Shown in pieces: positions 1 to 7,192 of a stretch of DNA of 64,000 nt. Source of the stretch: Bifidobacteriaceae bacterium (GTDB taxonomy: Bacteria > Actinomycetota > Actinomycetes > Actinomycetales > Bifidobacteriaceae); NCBI GenBank assembly GCA_022651005.1, contig JALCQD010000003.1, positions 124,001-188,000 on the forward strand, in the 5' to 3' direction. Within the stretch, counting starts at the first letter, position 1. Each line of letters starts with the position of its first letter. The position numbers and the translations under genes are program-made. The notes beneath the pieces were generated by a model that did no database searches, was not told the origin of the DNA, and saw only the letters and a program-made list of their open reading frames with translations.

Positions 1-543
1 GAGCACGATGGTGGTTCCGGGGCATTCCTTCGCCACCGTCACCAGGTCACCCATTTCCTCGCAGCGCAGGCAGGCCTCGTACACAAGTCCCTTCTGCCCC
101 AGCAGGCGCACGTTGTTCATGAAGGTCTCGGTGAGGCAGGCGTGCGGAGGGGAGCTCGGGACGTGCAGCACCTGGCGCACGCCCTTGATCTGCGGCCACT
201 CGTCCCATTCGTTGATGTAGCTCGGAAAGTCGGGCGAGGTGAGCGTGCCCGAGATGCAGGCTCCGCCGAACACGGTGTCCATGCTGTCCACGAGCGTGAT
301 GGCCTTGCGATTCTCCTCGGGGCGTTCCTCATGAGCGCGATCCACCTCGATGTACACCGCCTGCTCCAGCGTGTACCCGTTCTCGGGCCGCAGCTCGGCC
401 TTGTAATCGCGGGGAAGCCAATTTCTCTTGAGGATCGGCCCCTCGTCGTCGAGCCAGGGAAGCCGCTCGTGGTCGAGATCCCATACGTGAACATGCGTGT
501 CGACGATATTGATACCGGATCCATCGTCATCGGTGATAGCCAT
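1..543 (-). CDS. Amidohydrolase, sugar-lactonase-like (partial, cut by window edge)
   Basis: The reading frame runs leftward from ATG 543-541 through 181 codons without a stop and leaves the window, so the C-terminus is missing. The N-terminus has the metal-binding strand DTHVHVWD (residues 15-22) followed by LPWLD and, later, VYIEVD. These features are shared with the probable L-fuconolactonase at 44042-44815, which places it in the COG3618 TIM-barrel amidohydrolase/lactonase family. It is the third gene of a leftward series after a RhaT-like symporter and a Gfo/Idh/MocA dehydrogenase, which suggests hydrolysis of the lactone made by that dehydrogenase. A purine-rich AAAAGAG lies upstream of the start. 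The 269-bp gap to the previous gene could carry its own promoter. Substrate is not determinable. Confidence 0.85.
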   Translation of the reverse strand, partial: MAITDDDGSGINIVDTHVHVWDLDHERLPWLDDEGPILKRNWLPRDYKAELRPENGYTLEQAVYIEVDRAHEERPEENRKAITLVDSMDTVFGGACISGTLTSPDFPSYINEWDEWPQIKGVRQVLHVPSSPPHACLTETFMNNVRLLGQKGLVYEACLRCEEMGDLVTVAKECPGTTIVL

Positions 544-812
544 GTGCACTCTTTTCTACGGATTATTACGGATCGGATACCGCTTGGTACCGATCGCTGT
601 TGATTGGTACGCATAGAAATACGTACGAAAGTGGGTGTGGGTGAGAAGCCCTGCAGTGATGCCGGATTCTTTAAGCGGTTGGCGTCTTCTGTCACCAACT
701 CGCCCCGGGTTCCCCACCCACAGTTTTTAATTGTCAGATTCACGATGGCCGGCCGTCGAGGCCAATGTCATCCCGAATCTGCGGCAGACGCTCATTCAAG
801 CGCCGTGGGTCG

Positions 813-1916
813 TTACTCTTCCACCGCGTAGTCGGCGACGGCGACACCACCGGTTGCGCTGGACTTGTAGGCGGCCTCCACCACGCACATGGTGTGGTAA
901 GCGTCCTCCACGCTGTTCATGTACTTGTAGTCGGGGTCGTCGAGCTTCTTCATGAGGCCGCCCATGGTGCCGATGAACGCCTCGTTGAACCAGGAGCCGC
1001 GCACGGGCAGTTCCTTCCACGTGGGATCGTCGTAGGTGATGTACTCGACCTTGTCCGGCTCGCCCTCTGGGTAGTTGTACATGAGGCCGAGCTTGATGCG
1101 GATGGCGCCCTCGAGACCCTCGATCTTCAGCGTGGACTCCTGGTACTTCTTGGAGTAGTCGTGGTTGAAGTTGATGTGTAGGTTGACGCGCAGATCCGGG
1201 CCGTAATCCAGGATGATGGAGGTGCGGGTCTGGGCGAGCTTGCGCATCTTGGGGTGCTGCATGGTCTTGCAGTACACGGAGGTGGGGTCGCCCACGAGGC
1301 AACGGATGTTGTCGATGTAGTGGATCGAGTGGTAGTTGATTTCCACGCGGTCCTTCGGGAAGAGGAAGGGCCACAGGTCCCATGGCTGGGTTCCCACGAG
1401 GCGATGGTCGATGTCCACGATCTCTCCGATGGTTCCCTTGGCAATGAGGTCGCGGGCGGCGATCATGTACGGAGCCTGACGCAGCTGGAAGTTGACGCCG
1501 GCAGTGAGATTCTTGGAGTGGCAGGTGTCGAGGATCCTGCGCGCCTCCTCGATGTTCTCGCCCATCGGCTTCTGCATGAGTACTCCCGCTCCGTCGGGCA
1601 GCTGCTCGAGGATGTCGGCGGTGAAGTTCGCAGGGACAGCCACGTCGAAGACGGCGTCGTTCTTCTTGCCGTAGTCCACGATTTCGTCGATGGAATCGAA
1701 GACGTTCTTGGCACCGATCTCGTCGGCCGCCTGTTCCGCCGCGTCGTGGTTGACGTCGTACGTCGCCAGCACCGGATAGCCGGCAAGCTTATATGCCGGA
1801 TAGTGCGAGCCCTGCACGATGCCGCCGGTCCCGATGCTCACAATGGGGCGCGGGGTCGTTGGCATTTCCGGTTTGTAATTCAGTTCGTCGATGGAATCGA
1901 CATTGTCTACAGCCAT
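813..1916 (-). CDS. Gfo/Idh/MocA-family oxidoreductase
   Basis: A 367-residue NAD(P)-dependent sugar or polyol dehydrogenase by family. The N-terminal Rossmann fold shows the nucleotide loop SIGTGGIVQG after strand one, and the family signature EKP appears as QKPMGE, keeping the catalytic-site Lys. A C-terminal alpha/beta substrate domain follows. The start is placed at MAVDNV because AAAGAAGG precedes it; the longer in-frame start 20 codons upstream lacks a ribosome binding site. It lies between a RhaT-like transporter and a lactonase-like amidohydrolase on the same strand, which suggests import, oxidation to a lactone, then hydrolysis. The likely controller is the divergent LacI protein at 3524. 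The exact sugar is unknown; L-rhamnose, L-fucose or a related sugar are candidates from context only. Confidence 0.88.
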   Translation of the reverse strand: MAVDNVDSIDELNYKPEMPTTPRPIVSIGTGGIVQGSHYPAYKLAGYPVLATYDVNHDAAEQAADEIGAKNVFDSIDEIVDYGKKNDAVFDVAVPANFTADILEQLPDGAGVLMQKPMGENIEEARRILDTCHSKNLTAGVNFQLRQAPYMIAARDLIAKGTIGEIVDIDHRLVGTQPWDLWPFLFPKDRVEINYHSIHYIDNIRCLVGDPTSVYCKTMQHPKMRKLAQTRTSIILDYGPDLRVNLHINFNHDYSKKYQESTLKIEGLEGAIRIKLGLMYNYPEGEPDKVEYITYDDPTWKELPVRGSWFNEAFIGTMGGLMKKLDDPDYKYMNSVEDAYHTMCVVEAAYKSSATGGVAVADYAVEE

Positions 1917-2016
1917 GATGGCCTTCTTTCTGGGGTTGTTGGGTGCCGCCTGACGCTTGCTCACCGTTGAGCGCACGTCAGACGGAGTTGTTTATTTATT
2001 TGCGGAGCGCGGCACG

Positions 2017-3195
2017 TTACGCCATACCGTTGGAGACACCGACCACCACGAGCGCGGCGATGATGATGATGTTGCCGATTATCGCCACGTTGCGCGCCTT
2101 GGGATAGCCCTTCCATTCCTTGTCGGCGAAGCCCCACAGATTGGCGATGATGAGCGCCAGTCCGTTGAAGGCGACCCAACCGACCACAGGGCCGAAGTCT
2201 CCGAGCATGGAGGTTGCCATGGCGTAGACGCCGAGTGCGGCGAACCACACGAAGGAGGTGAGCAGCACCTTGGCGTACGCCTTGCCGCAGCCCGGCTTGG
2301 TGTAGTCGCTGAAGGTGCGATTCTTCACGAGCTTGTAGACCGCATAACCGAAGTTGGCGATGAAGCCGCCGAAGAACACGATGGGCCACTGCAGCAGATT
2401 TGCGAACATGGGGGTGACGCCCGCTTCGGTGGCGAGGTTGACCGGGTAGATGGAGAATTGGCCGCCGATGTTGATGGCTGCGGATCCTGCGCCCGAGGCG
2501 AGCGCCATGATGAAGCCCACGAAGAACAGGGACTTCGTCTTGGTCTTCTTCGCCTCTTTGGCGGCCACGTCCTGTGCGTCCATCTGAGCCATCTGACTGA
2601 CGGGATCGCCGCCGTCCGGACCCGCAGCAACGTCGAGCATGACACCCTCGCCGGCCGCGACGTTTCCGAGTGCGTCGGGCTTAGGAGCCTGCGTGGGCTT
2701 GGCAGCCACTCCGGCCTGCTCCTTCTTGGACTGGCCATCCTTGATGAAGCCCGCCTTAGAGAGCACCACGACGCCCACCATGAGGATTGCCTGGCCCACG
2801 AGCAGCGTGATGAGCGCGGAGGCCGAGGGGTATTTGTTGAGGATGAACATGGGCACGAGGCTTCCAAGAAGGTTGGAGAGACCGAGGTTGATGCCTGTCA
2901 CCAGCGAGACGCCAATGTAGTCGATGGCTCGCGAATACCAGATGGAGCTGATGCCCCAGAAGAATCCTGCAAGGATTCCCGGCCACAGCACCGACCAAGG
3001 AGTGGAGGTGAGGTAGTGGAAATAGTTGGGGATGAGGATGGCGCACCAGATGTGCGGCATGAGGAGCACGCCGATGATGGAGAACAGTGCCCAGAAGGCT
3101 TCCCATGAGAAGGGCTGATACTTCTTGAAACAGATTCCGAAGCTTCCCTGGAACAGGGTGGCTACCAGAAGAACGAGAAATCCAGAAACAATCAT
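2017..3195 (-). CDS. RhaT-type sugar/H+ symporter (DMT superfamily)
   Basis: A 392-residue, very hydrophobic protein with about ten predicted membrane helices. It matches the L-rhamnose-proton symporter pattern: an N-terminal helix pair, the segment SWEAFWALFSIIGVLLMPHIW, GILAGFFWGISSIWYSRAIDYIG, and the closing helix ending in GVSNGMA. A charged cytoplasmic insertion (about residues 155-215, rich in Ala, Lys and Asp) separates the two five-helix halves and makes it longer than E. coli RhaT (344 residues). AAGGAAG precedes the start. It is the first gene of the leftward locus and is divergent from the LacI gene. It probably brings in the sugar that the next two genes oxidise. Rhamnose itself is not established because no rhamnose isomerase or kinase is seen. 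Confidence 0.85.
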   Translation of the reverse strand: MIVSGFLVLLVATLFQGSFGICFKKYQPFSWEAFWALFSIIGVLLMPHIWCAILIPNYFHYLTSTPWSVLWPGILAGFFWGISSIWYSRAIDYIGVSLVTGINLGLSNLLGSLVPMFILNKYPSASALITLLVGQAILMVGVVVLSKAGFIKDGQSKKEQAGVAAKPTQAPKPDALGNVAAGEGVMLDVAAGPDGGDPVSQMAQMDAQDVAAKEAKKTKTKSLFFVGFIMALASGAGSAAINIGGQFSIYPVNLATEAGVTPMFANLLQWPIVFFGGFIANFGYAVYKLVKNRTFSDYTKPGCGKAYAKVLLTSFVWFAALGVYAMATSMLGDFGPVVGWVAFNGLALIIANLWGFADKEWKGYPKARNVAIIGNIIIIAALVVVGVSNGMA

Positions 3196-3523
3196 TTTCT
3201 TTTCTTCCTTTGATTACGGGGGACCATCATCGGCCGAGAAGCCGTGGTGGCGGGTTATTGTGTCGAATTCTTTTCCGTGATTTTTCTGCGTCGTTGCGGA
3301 TGGTTCACGAAAGCGACCTCGGCACGGGAAAGCTAGGGCTGACGAGACTTTGTCACTGTTTTCATCTCGGCTCCTTCGCCTACATGATGTTCTTATGTCA
3401 AAAACGATTGTATCTGTTTTTTGGAAAAATGCAAAATGTTTTTTTATGTTTTTCTCTCTCGGTTTTTTATTTGTTTCGTTCTACAATGACGAAAGGTCAA
3501 CGTGCTGTGGAATCGGAGAAGAG
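3196..3523. promoter_or_regulatory. Divergent promoter/operator region between rhaT-like gene and lacI-type gene
   Basis: This 328-bp region has no gene and is much more AT-rich than its flanks from 3390 to 3480. It must hold the promoters of both divergent transcripts. Candidate LacI-family sites seen by eye are AAACGATT at 3402-3409, an octamer that recurs upstream of the fucose operon and of the sugar porter, and a loose TTTCG-N11-CGAAA dyad at 3474-3494 just before the regulator start. No single perfect palindrome stands out. Confidence 0.5.
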
Positions 3524-4549
3524 ATGGAGACTGCGAAAACTATGAAGCTCGGCGGTAATGCCAGAGTCGCCGATATCGCCGAAGCCGCCGGCGTATCAAT
3601 AGGAACCGTGTCCAAGGTCATCAACGGGCGCCGCGGCGTAAGCCTCGCCACTCGCGAGCGCGTGGAGAAGGTCCTCACCGCCATCGGCTACGAAAAACCG
3701 CTTGTCAGCACGAAAACAAATCAAACCATCGAATTCGTGGTGCCGAGTCTCGAGAACAACGGATCCTTCGAACTGGTGCGCGAGCTCACTTACGAGGCCC
3801 AGAGCGAACTCATCGGCGTCACCGTGAACCGCATCCGCTCAGGCGACGACCCCAAGCAGCACTTCGCCTCCATCCTGGACCGCAATCCTCTCGGCGTGGT
3901 GCTTCTCCTCAGCGACAACGTGGCCAAAGAGCGCAAGCTGCTCGCCAGCCGCGACGTGCCGTGCATCGTCATCAATCCCGTGCGCCGCCTCGCCGACGAC
4001 ACCATGACCATCGACATCGACAACTGGTCCGGCGGCATCCTCGCCACTCGGCATCTCATCGATTTGGGTCATACGCGCATCGGCGCCATCACCGGCCCCG
4101 TTGACATCTCCTCCTCCATCGCACGAGCCGCAGGTTATGAGAACGCGCTCAAGCGGGCGGGCATCACGCCAGATCCCTCGCTCATGGTGCGCGGCAACTA
4201 CCTCTCCGATACCAGCTACGCCGCCGCGTGCAAGCTGCTGGACATGAAGAACCGCCCCACCGCCATCTTCGCCTTTAACGATCTCAGCGCCGTGAGCCTC
4301 TACAAGGCGGCCGGCGAGCGCGGCATCAAGATTCCCGAGGAACTGTCGGTGGTCGGCTTCGACGACGTGTTCCCGGCGCAATATCTCTCCCCGGAACTCA
4401 CCACGGTGAATCAGCCGTTCCGCGCCATTGCGCGCAAGGCCATCGAGATGATCCTGGAGTCACGCTCGGGGACGCTTGAGGAACATACCGCCATCCTGCC
4501 GACGCATCTGGTGGTGCGGGGTTCCACGACGGTTCCGCCGCGCAGCTAA
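3524..4549 (+). CDS. LacI/GalR-family transcriptional regulator
   Basis: A 341-residue repressor of typical length. The N-terminal helix-turn-helix and hinge helix read VADIAEAAGVSIGTVSKVINGRRGVS, followed by a periplasmic-binding-like effector domain with the family strings NPLGVVLLL, GHTRIGAITGP, AIFAFNDLSAVS and VVGFDD. The start is chosen at METAKT, where GGAGAAG sits five bases upstream. An upstream in-frame Met would add a Phe-rich, AT-rich stretch that looks non-coding. It is divergent from the transporter-dehydrogenase-lactonase genes and probably controls them. It is clearly paralogous to the LacI protein at 48791-49798 along the whole effector domain (for example TTVNQPF, RNPLGV), suggesting related effectors. 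Confidence 0.92.
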   Translation: METAKTMKLGGNARVADIAEAAGVSIGTVSKVINGRRGVSLATRERVEKVLTAIGYEKPLVSTKTNQTIEFVVPSLENNGSFELVRELTYEAQSELIGVTVNRIRSGDDPKQHFASILDRNPLGVVLLLSDNVAKERKLLASRDVPCIVINPVRRLADDTMTIDIDNWSGGILATRHLIDLGHTRIGAITGPVDISSSIARAAGYENALKRAGITPDPSLMVRGNYLSDTSYAAACKLLDMKNRPTAIFAFNDLSAVSLYKAAGERGIKIPEELSVVGFDDVFPAQYLSPELTTVNQPFRAIARKAIEMILESRSGTLEEHTAILPTHLVVRGSTTVPPRS

Positions 4550-4689
4550 GTCACGAAACATTGATGGTGCGTGGGGAGGATTCACAGGAAACTCTTGTGC
4601 GCACGCAAGCTTTTGACCCATCGAATTCCTAGATTCGAGACGCAGTGTGAGACGGTACACCAAAGACCGCCACCACACACCTGGGAATC

Positions 4690-6642
4690 ATGGACACCAA
4701 CGACAACGACGCACGCGACAACACACCCAACAACAATCCTGCAAGCGGCTCGGACTCCGGGACTGTCGACAGCACAGCGAAGACTGCTACAACGGCCATT
4801 GCCAAACCTGTCAAAAGAAAGCTGAGCCGCAAGGCCACGGCGTGGATCGCGGCCGGGGTGGCAGTTGCGGTCATTGCCGCGGGCACCGTCACCGCCCTCG
4901 TCGTCAAGAACTCAGTGGACTCCTCGGCAGCCAGCGCCGCAGCAACCGCTGCCTCTACTGCCCTCACCCAAAAAATCGAAAAAATCTATACGAAAACGTA
5001 TCAGTCTGACGCCGCCACGAAGCTCGCCGCCAAGAAAGCAGCCGACACCTATACGGAAAACAATATGCTGGTGGTCCGTAATCCGTACGGCACCAACACC
5101 ACCTCGCTCTACGTGTATTTCACCACGACGGACGCCACAAGCGTCAGCTATACCGTGAGCGCGCCGAGCACGGATTACGCGGACTTCTCGGCCACCGCTT
5201 ACCAGAAATCGACGTATCAGAAAACGCATGAATTCACCGTTCTCGGACTCATTCCCAACACCACGAACACCATTACGTTCACGATGAAATCCCAGAGCGG
5301 CACAGTCGTCACCAAATCGATGACCTACAAGATGGGCAAGCTCCTCGGCACCGAGGAGGTGCAGGTGACAAAGGCGAAAACGACCACCGGCACCAAGATG
5401 ACCGACGGTCTTTATGCCATTCTCGGCAACGACTCCAACGGACAGGACTACATGTTCTACTACGACAACGAAGGCGTGCTGCGCGGCGAAGTTCCCATTC
5501 TCTACTACCGCGCGCACCGTCTGCTGTTCAAGAACGGCCTCATGTACTTCTCCGCCTCAACGCATGACATCGTGGCGATGGACCGCCTCGGAAAAATCGA
5601 AAAGTTCTATACCACCACCTCGCGCTACCTGCTGCACCACGACTACGTCATGGACGCCGACGGCAACCTCGTGGTGCTCGCCTCCGACACCAAGAGCGAT
5701 ACCACCCAGGACCGCATCATCGTCATCAATGGGAAGTCGGGGAAAATCACCCGCGTAGTGGACATGTCCGCGCTCATGTGCACCTACGAGGAGACCACGT
5801 CACTGGCGTCGATGGGAACGAAAGCTTCCGCCACCAGCTCAAGCTCGTCCAGTTCCTCCACCGACACCTCTGACTGCTCGTCGAAAACCGTCGTCTCCGA
5901 TTCCGTCTCGTCAACCACCGCAGCGACCAACCCCGACGATCACAGCGACGAGGAGGCGGCGGACACGGGCACCTCGACCACCAAGGATTGGCTGCATCTC
6001 AACACCATCCAGCTGCTCCCCGGAGGCGCTGCAATCCTAAGCTCCCGGGAAACCTCCACCATCATCAAGCTCGCAAACATCGAGAAAGGGACGCCGGCCA
6101 TCGACTACATGATCGGCACCGCAAGCTTCTGGAAGGGCACCGACTTCGCCAAGTATCTGCTGAAAAAGGACACCTCCGACGGCGACTGGGCCGACACCGG
6201 TGGCCAGCATTCGGTGACGTACGAGGCAGACGATTCCCTGCCCGACGGCGAGTATTACCTGTACATGTTCGACAACAATTACGGCTCTTCCAACACTCGT
6301 CCCGACTATTCCTGGAGCTCGGCATGGTCCACCATGAACACCACTATGAGCGCGTCTGACAACACCGGCGACGGCTATTCGCACTATTACAAATACCTGG
6401 TGGACGAGAAGGCTGGGACATACAAATTGGTCAAGTCCATCGACGTTCCCTACTCGGCCATCGTGTCCAGCGCGCAAGACCTGAGCGACGGCACCATCCT
6501 CACGGACACGGGATGGATGAGCGGTACCTGGGGCGTGTACAGTTCCGACGGCACACTCCTCCAGAAATATCAGATGAAGGTGCTGAAGAACATCATCTAC
6601 CGCGTCTATAAATATGACTTCACGGGGTTCTATTTCAGCTAA
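4690..6642 (+). CDS. Membrane-anchored arylsulfotransferase (ASST family)
   Basis: A 650-residue protein: a Thr/Asn/Asp-rich cytoplasmic N-terminus, one membrane helix at about 50-72, then a large extracellular domain. The extracellular part has a beta-sandwich-like region (about 115-215) and a beta-propeller with the arylsulfate sulfotransferase signatures. Candidate equivalents of the E. coli ASST active-site residues are all present: the HHD motif at 316-318, His436 and Asn438 in WLHLNT, Arg453 in SSRET, and the sulfo-acceptor His507 in GGQHSV. A Ser/Asp-rich insertion (about 375-430) interrupts the propeller. By family it moves sulfate directly from one phenol to another without PAPS. The nearest flanking genes give no substrate clue. 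A weak GGGA ribosome site precedes the ATG. Confidence 0.82.
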   Translation: MDTNDNDARDNTPNNNPASGSDSGTVDSTAKTATTAIAKPVKRKLSRKATAWIAAGVAVAVIAAGTVTALVVKNSVDSSAASAAATAASTALTQKIEKIYTKTYQSDAATKLAAKKAADTYTENNMLVVRNPYGTNTTSLYVYFTTTDATSVSYTVSAPSTDYADFSATAYQKSTYQKTHEFTVLGLIPNTTNTITFTMKSQSGTVVTKSMTYKMGKLLGTEEVQVTKAKTTTGTKMTDGLYAILGNDSNGQDYMFYYDNEGVLRGEVPILYYRAHRLLFKNGLMYFSASTHDIVAMDRLGKIEKFYTTTSRYLLHHDYVMDADGNLVVLASDTKSDTTQDRIIVINGKSGKITRVVDMSALMCTYEETTSLASMGTKASATSSSSSSSSTDTSDCSSKTVVSDSVSSTTAATNPDDHSDEEAADTGTSTTKDWLHLNTIQLLPGGAAILSSRETSTIIKLANIEKGTPAIDYMIGTASFWKGTDFAKYLLKKDTSDGDWADTGGQHSVTYEADDSLPDGEYYLYMFDNNYGSSNTRPDYSWSSAWSTMNTTMSASDNTGDGYSHYYKYLVDEKAGTYKLVKSIDVPYSAIVSSAQDLSDGTILTDTGWMSGTWGVYSSDGTLLQKYQMKVLKNIIYRVYKYDFTGFYFS

Positions 6643-6653
6643 TTCCTCTCAAA

Positions 6654-6686
6654 ATCCTATAGAACTCCGCAAGAGTCCTGTAGGAT
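6654..6686 (+). terminator. Stem-loop after the arylsulfotransferase
   Basis: Imperfect inverted repeat of about 14 bp per arm (ATCCTATAGAACTC against GAGTCCTGTAGGAT) twelve bases after the stop codon. There is no T-run, so it may be a weak terminator or an mRNA-end hairpin. Confidence 0.45.
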
Positions 6687-6751
6687 AAAGGGCGATTCTG
6701 CGAAATACCGGTCGAGACCCGGCTACTCCGCGAATAGAGAAAGAAGAGAAT

Positions 6752-6787
6752 AAGCGAGCGACTTGATTTTCGAGTCACTCGCTTTTT
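6752..6787 (+). terminator. Rho-independent terminator
   Basis: The stem GCGAGCGACTTG / CGAGTCACTCGC closes a short AT loop and is followed by TTTTT. It is the most convincing terminator for the arylsulfotransferase transcript. Confidence 0.75.
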
Positions 6788-6815
6788 GCGTTGTCGGGAG
6801 TCTTAAAATCTCTGA

Positions 6816-6995
6816 GTTCTGCGATTGGGAGCCCAGTTGTGCCATTGGGAACCCAGTCGTGCGACACTTCCCGGAGTTGTGCCATTGGGGAATGGCCGCG
6901 AGACCGAGGCACAAGTCGCAGGACCGAGACAGAACTCAGACCGCAATCGCACAAGTCAAAGCCCAATCGCACAAGTCGCGCAGACGAGGCACAAG
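6816..6995. repeat. Array of nine degenerate 20-bp repeats, four forward and five reverse
   Basis: Nine contiguous 20-bp units fill this 180-bp stretch with no gaps. Four read forward (6816, 6836, 6856 and 6876), each starting with GTTSTGC or GTCGTGC, two with GTTGTGCCATTGGG. Five read on the other strand (units ending at 6915, 6935, 6955, 6975 and 6995), starting with CTTGTGC or GTTCTGT. The two halves meet exactly at 6895/6896 and keep one 20-bp register throughout. The first seven to thirteen bases of a unit are best conserved and the tail varies. No coding capacity is apparent. It lies between the arylsulfotransferase terminator and the 3' end of recQ. Function unknown; the size and register fit a protein-binding array on one face of the helix. 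Confidence 0.7.
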
Positions 6996-7103
6996 TTCCT
7001 GACTAGGAATCACCTGTGCACTCCATCACACGGCATCAGCGGTAGCGTCACCCTCAGGGACCTTAGTGCCTAGCGCCCTCAGCAACCTCTGCAACCTCAG
7101 CGT

Positions 7104-7157
7104 CCTCAGAACTCTCAGCACCCTCAGAACTCTCAGCACCCTCAGAACTCTCAGAGG
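7104..7157. repeat. Three 18-bp tandem repeats downstream of recQ
   Basis: The unit CCTCAGAACTCTCAGCAC occurs at 7104-7121 and 7122-7139 exactly, and at 7140-7157 with changes in the last bases. On the minus strand, one frame encodes Ser/Glu/Gly/Ala repeats (SSEGAE) as a continuation of the recQ region in another phase. They may be the remains of an acidic RecQ tail. Confidence 0.7.
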
Positions 7158-7192
7158 AATCAGAGGTCTCATCACTCTCACCACCGTCGTCG

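Noticed and set aside
117-743. Minus-strand ORF of 208 codons
   Set aside because: It is out of frame with the amidohydrolase that starts at 543 and has an Arg/Ser/Pro-rich shadow composition. The in-frame protein with the DTHVHVWD motif is the real gene.
1957-3108. Plus-strand ORF of 383 codons opposite the RhaT-like gene
   Set aside because: Antisense shadow, Glu/His/Asp-rich with no membrane or domain features; the minus strand gives a clear transporter.
6816-6995. CRISPR array
   Set aside because: The 20-bp units are contiguous with no spacers and occur in both orientations, and no cas genes are present.
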